The notes under the pieces are model-generated. The model had not been told where the DNA came from. It worked only from the letters and a program-made list of their open reading frames with translations, and did no database searches. From Methylobacter tundripaludum SV96 (GTDB taxonomy: Bacteria > Pseudomonadota > Gammaproteobacteria > Methylococcales > Methylomonadaceae), in NCBI RefSeq assembly GCF_000190755.2, contig NZ_JH109152.1, positions 1,590,167-1,654,166 on the forward strand: DNA of 64,000 nucleotides. Direction: 5' to 3'. Position numbers and translations under genes: made by a program. How positions within the stretch are numbered: position 1 is the stretch's first letter; every line of letters starts with the position of its first letter. Positions 63,601-64,000 of the stretch are shown one piece after another.

Positions 63601-64000
63601 GCCTCAACGTGGTGCCGGCGAACCTATATCCGGTCATCCTGAACGATACCGGCCTGACCGTCGCCAACGGTAAAGCGATTTATGAAGGCGATACCGCTAT
63701 CATTCACGCCGCCGACCTGATGGGAACCGACCCGGACAACACCGATACCCAGATTCAGTTCCGCATCACCAGCAACGTCCAATACGGCCAACTGCTTTTG
63801 AATGGGCAGATACTCGGCGTGGGCAGCGCCTTCACCCAGGATGACCTCAACAACAACCGGGTTAGCTACAAACACGACGGACTCGAAGGGACAACCGACT
63901 CCTTTAGCTTTAGGCTGTCCGACGGCAGCGGCGGCAACGGTATCGACAGTGCCGATCTGGTCGAACCGCCCGGCACTTTCAATATCGACATCATCCCGGT
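57651..64000 (+). CDS. Giant secreted cadherin/VCBS-repeat protein with DUF4347 domain (3' end outside the window)
   Basis: The frame from ATG 57651 stays open to the window end (2116 codons so far). There is no Sec signal; instead the N-terminus has LRLVLEPRMVFDAA, the LEPR...FD motif common in large type I-secreted proteins. Residues about 45-270 contain two VCBS-type repeats (YGSLTVQANGSYDYAL, YGNLTLNADGSYTYKL). Residues about 273-440 are a DUF4347 domain (HIISHGSQGALQLGG, LLLYGCDIGQG, with His and Cys). The rest is a long chain of cadherin/CSPG-like repeats (FTQADIDAGKVKFAHNGSE, GLEGTTDSFSFRLSDGSGG) with Asp/Asn-rich calcium sites. Likely a surface adhesin or exoprotein. All minus-strand frames here are shadows. 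Confidence 0.92.
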   Translation, partial: MKHHSRPWLKAARQSASRSLRLVLEPRMVFDAAVADTASIVEDIANVTGDVLTNDTGAGLTVQGVADGTPAGPLAGNVAGAVAGTYGSLTVQANGSYDYALNNASSTVQALAAGQTATDTFTYTTKNGANTPFTSTLTVTVTGANDAPSAIADTNSIAEDAVSITSNVLSNDTDVDTGDIKTVTAITGGEVGSPMTGTYGNLTLNADGSYTYKLDNTNAAVKALGAGHSLTETFTYTMKDAANATSSATLTITIDGITDTPIVTTDESSVNATAREIVFIEGNISQLQLLATGVRPGVQAIILDPARDGLDQIAEALSGKTDLSAIHIISHGSQGALQLGGMALNDAALQSHSADLAAIRASLATGGDLLLYGCDIGQGYAGVNFIGHLAQATGADVAASTDPTGYAMLGGNWILEQQTGTIEANSPLTDQAMAAYSALLVSPAITTPSALSINEDASYAFSGFNVTYAGAETNFEAVVTVTTAGSGNLVDGVVSDTQLASQGSLAAINAFLNGLQFQDASNWNGAANIDVTINVYNGNYSAGNLAATNSANFNVTVNPVNDAPAGTNKTISISEDGSKVFSAADFGFTDTIDSNTLSAVKITTTPLHGTLKNNGTTLTAGQSVSVADINAGYLVYTPIANANGTGYGNFTFQVQDNGGTLNGGADTDPSAKTMTIDVTAVNDTPTTTNASLSVNKNATLTFSLASSDVDGGTNSTTDAAVNQYKIDTVSANGILKDSSGNTLSAGSIITVAAATNMTFTPTTNYTGSTSFTFEAIDSAGLHSNASTVSITVNSVNQPPIITIPAAQSVNEDTSLTLSGLSLSDPDAGSAVVQATLSASHGNINFVSTTGLTVTAGANNSHSITVQGTINDINTALGSSNLRYTPDANYPNATAAATDTITIVANDLGNTGGGAQTDTKTITVTVNPVADAPVTGAATLAAVNEDTLDPAGASVSSLMSGHFTDVDGNTLAGIAISADATSASQGVWQYSANNGSSWQAVGDVSAGSALLLDATALLRFVPAANWNGTPGNLTIHAVDNSGSRTYTSTASRQTVNVSGNTDIDATGNSLGTSITSVADPFVYVNDSYLRVDEGGTSVLDSSILKITNVEASAAQIVYTVTGNTFSHGVMQLDSAHNGTWTTVVGNGTTFTQDDIDNGHLRYVHDGSEPAYAADQTLSYNVAEGGTSANRTLTIKISPVNDIPVLYTPGDTAPDTTVLSANVQKGSWLTFSTGNIQAVDPDNTNEQLVFRLESLPTHGILTYNGNAVAIGTIFNYANLSGLKYTHNNDSTSSDAFSVTLRDGAGGVVSARTIDLAIGIFNTAPTGIGNLSASIFEDPAANNGMAIKNFPGYSFSDADTGATIKGVAIVGGNTANPAAQGTWQYSTDGSHWADIGSVNDTTSALVLSPDTLVRFVPVSNYNGDPGALSVRALDNTYTGGTSVSNGSETRVTLDVTNRGGTTAISGNANTLGITVTAVNDDPVMATINSLDLGSGVYTATVTTSQLSATDVEGDTITYRLESRPTYGWLLLNGTPLGTGSIFTQADINSGKLTYQNYYNNSGTDGFNVTARDGEYNVQLNRPGGVYSGNTIQQLHVTVNITSQTGAPGGNGSTGGGGATGAVDGYGIGTTTVTGGGAGTPATAVNDVLYTSQNTPVTVYPSLLLNNDNGAGTLAITGVNAVPGSDHGIVAINGDGTITFTPETAFAGDGSFTYTFTDAENKTATATVTVHVLGVNDPLNKNLPLVLDEGSVAAITNTILQAPTADCVFTLGSTLPSNGYLYLDSTPGDGIGNATKLGFGDTFTQADIDAGKVKFAHNGSEDFISGFNFTLTDGSGNVLAKSIFNIDATPVNDTPAIGVSGAGTLGLGATYVFNSGSNVAIALADVDGSGDKTGATAFQSTNAELGFRVTTLAAHGTLQYYNGSAWVAITAGNMASTPIGKTDLTNGYFRYIQDGTNNFHDSFQITPDDSKGVLTAGQLSVGAPVTVSLNVVPANLYPVILNDTGLTVANGKAIYEGDTAIIHAADLMGTDPDNTDTQIQFRITSNVQYGQLLLNGQILGVGSAFTQDDLNNNRVSYKHDGLEGTTDSFSFRLSDGSGGNGIDSADLVEPPGTFNIDIIP

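Noticed and set aside
57689-63875. Many minus-strand open frames opposite the adhesin gene
   Set aside because: The plus frame is open for 6350 nt with regular cadherin/VCBS repeats; the opposite frames are shadows of a repetitive, stop-poor sequence.

Overview
The window looks like chromosomal DNA of a gammaproteobacterium. The dcw cell-division cluster, the class A RNase P RNA, the rsmI-lpoA-yraN / diaA-dolP set, the bamD/rluD/pgeF set, and lspA-ileS-ribF all have gammaproteobacterial arrangements. Moderate GC, many dispersed palindromic repeats and the overall style suggest a Methylococcales-type methanotroph. That last step is inference only, because no methane-oxidation gene lies in the window.

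Layout. 1-8024: leftward dcw cluster (mraZ, rsmH, ftsL, ftsI, murE, murF, mraY, murD partial) behind a strong sigma-70 promoter overlapped by five 10-bp-spaced TGG repeats (MraZ operator). 8306-8657: rnpB, followed by rsmI, lpoA and yraN. 11937-22742: a leftward accessory block of a FecA-like TonB receptor with STN signalling domain, a 35-codon Cys-rich peptide gene, a radical SAM/SPASM maturase, a secreted beta-propeller with a C-terminal heme-like motif, a second TonB receptor, an ABC exporter pair, and an ECF sigma/anti-sigma pair. This reads as an undescribed modified-peptide (RiPP) system with surface sensing. It sits exactly between yraN and diaA, which are neighbours in the enterobacterial yraL-M-N-O-P cluster. 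23043-29840: diaA, dolP, a GlcD-type FAD oxidase, flavin reductase, nadC, DUF1631 and ampD. 29998-43019: housekeeping genes (lspA, ileS, ribF, Lpp-like lipoprotein, L,D-transpeptidase, pgm, ZIP transporter, pgeF, rluD, bamD, priA). 43436-51387: an exported methyltransferase and a four-gene signalling operon whose first protein has a plant-type ethylene-binding domain. 51488-54554: dsbB, then CBS, PII-like and two DUF1538 membrane proteins. 54644-57332: a two-component system. 57651-64000: the first 2116 codons of a giant repeat protein that runs off the window.

Repeats are a second theme. A 48-nt element has split the right arm of a hairpin near 25.66 kb; removing it restores a perfect 29-bp stem. 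Related copies lie inside murF, the DUF1631 gene and the murE/murF junction without breaking the frames. Other short repeats lie in frame in ftsI, murE, murF and pgeF. These are small mobile sequences tolerated as extra peptide segments in conserved, mostly essential proteins. All calls come from reading the sequence; no database search was possible.
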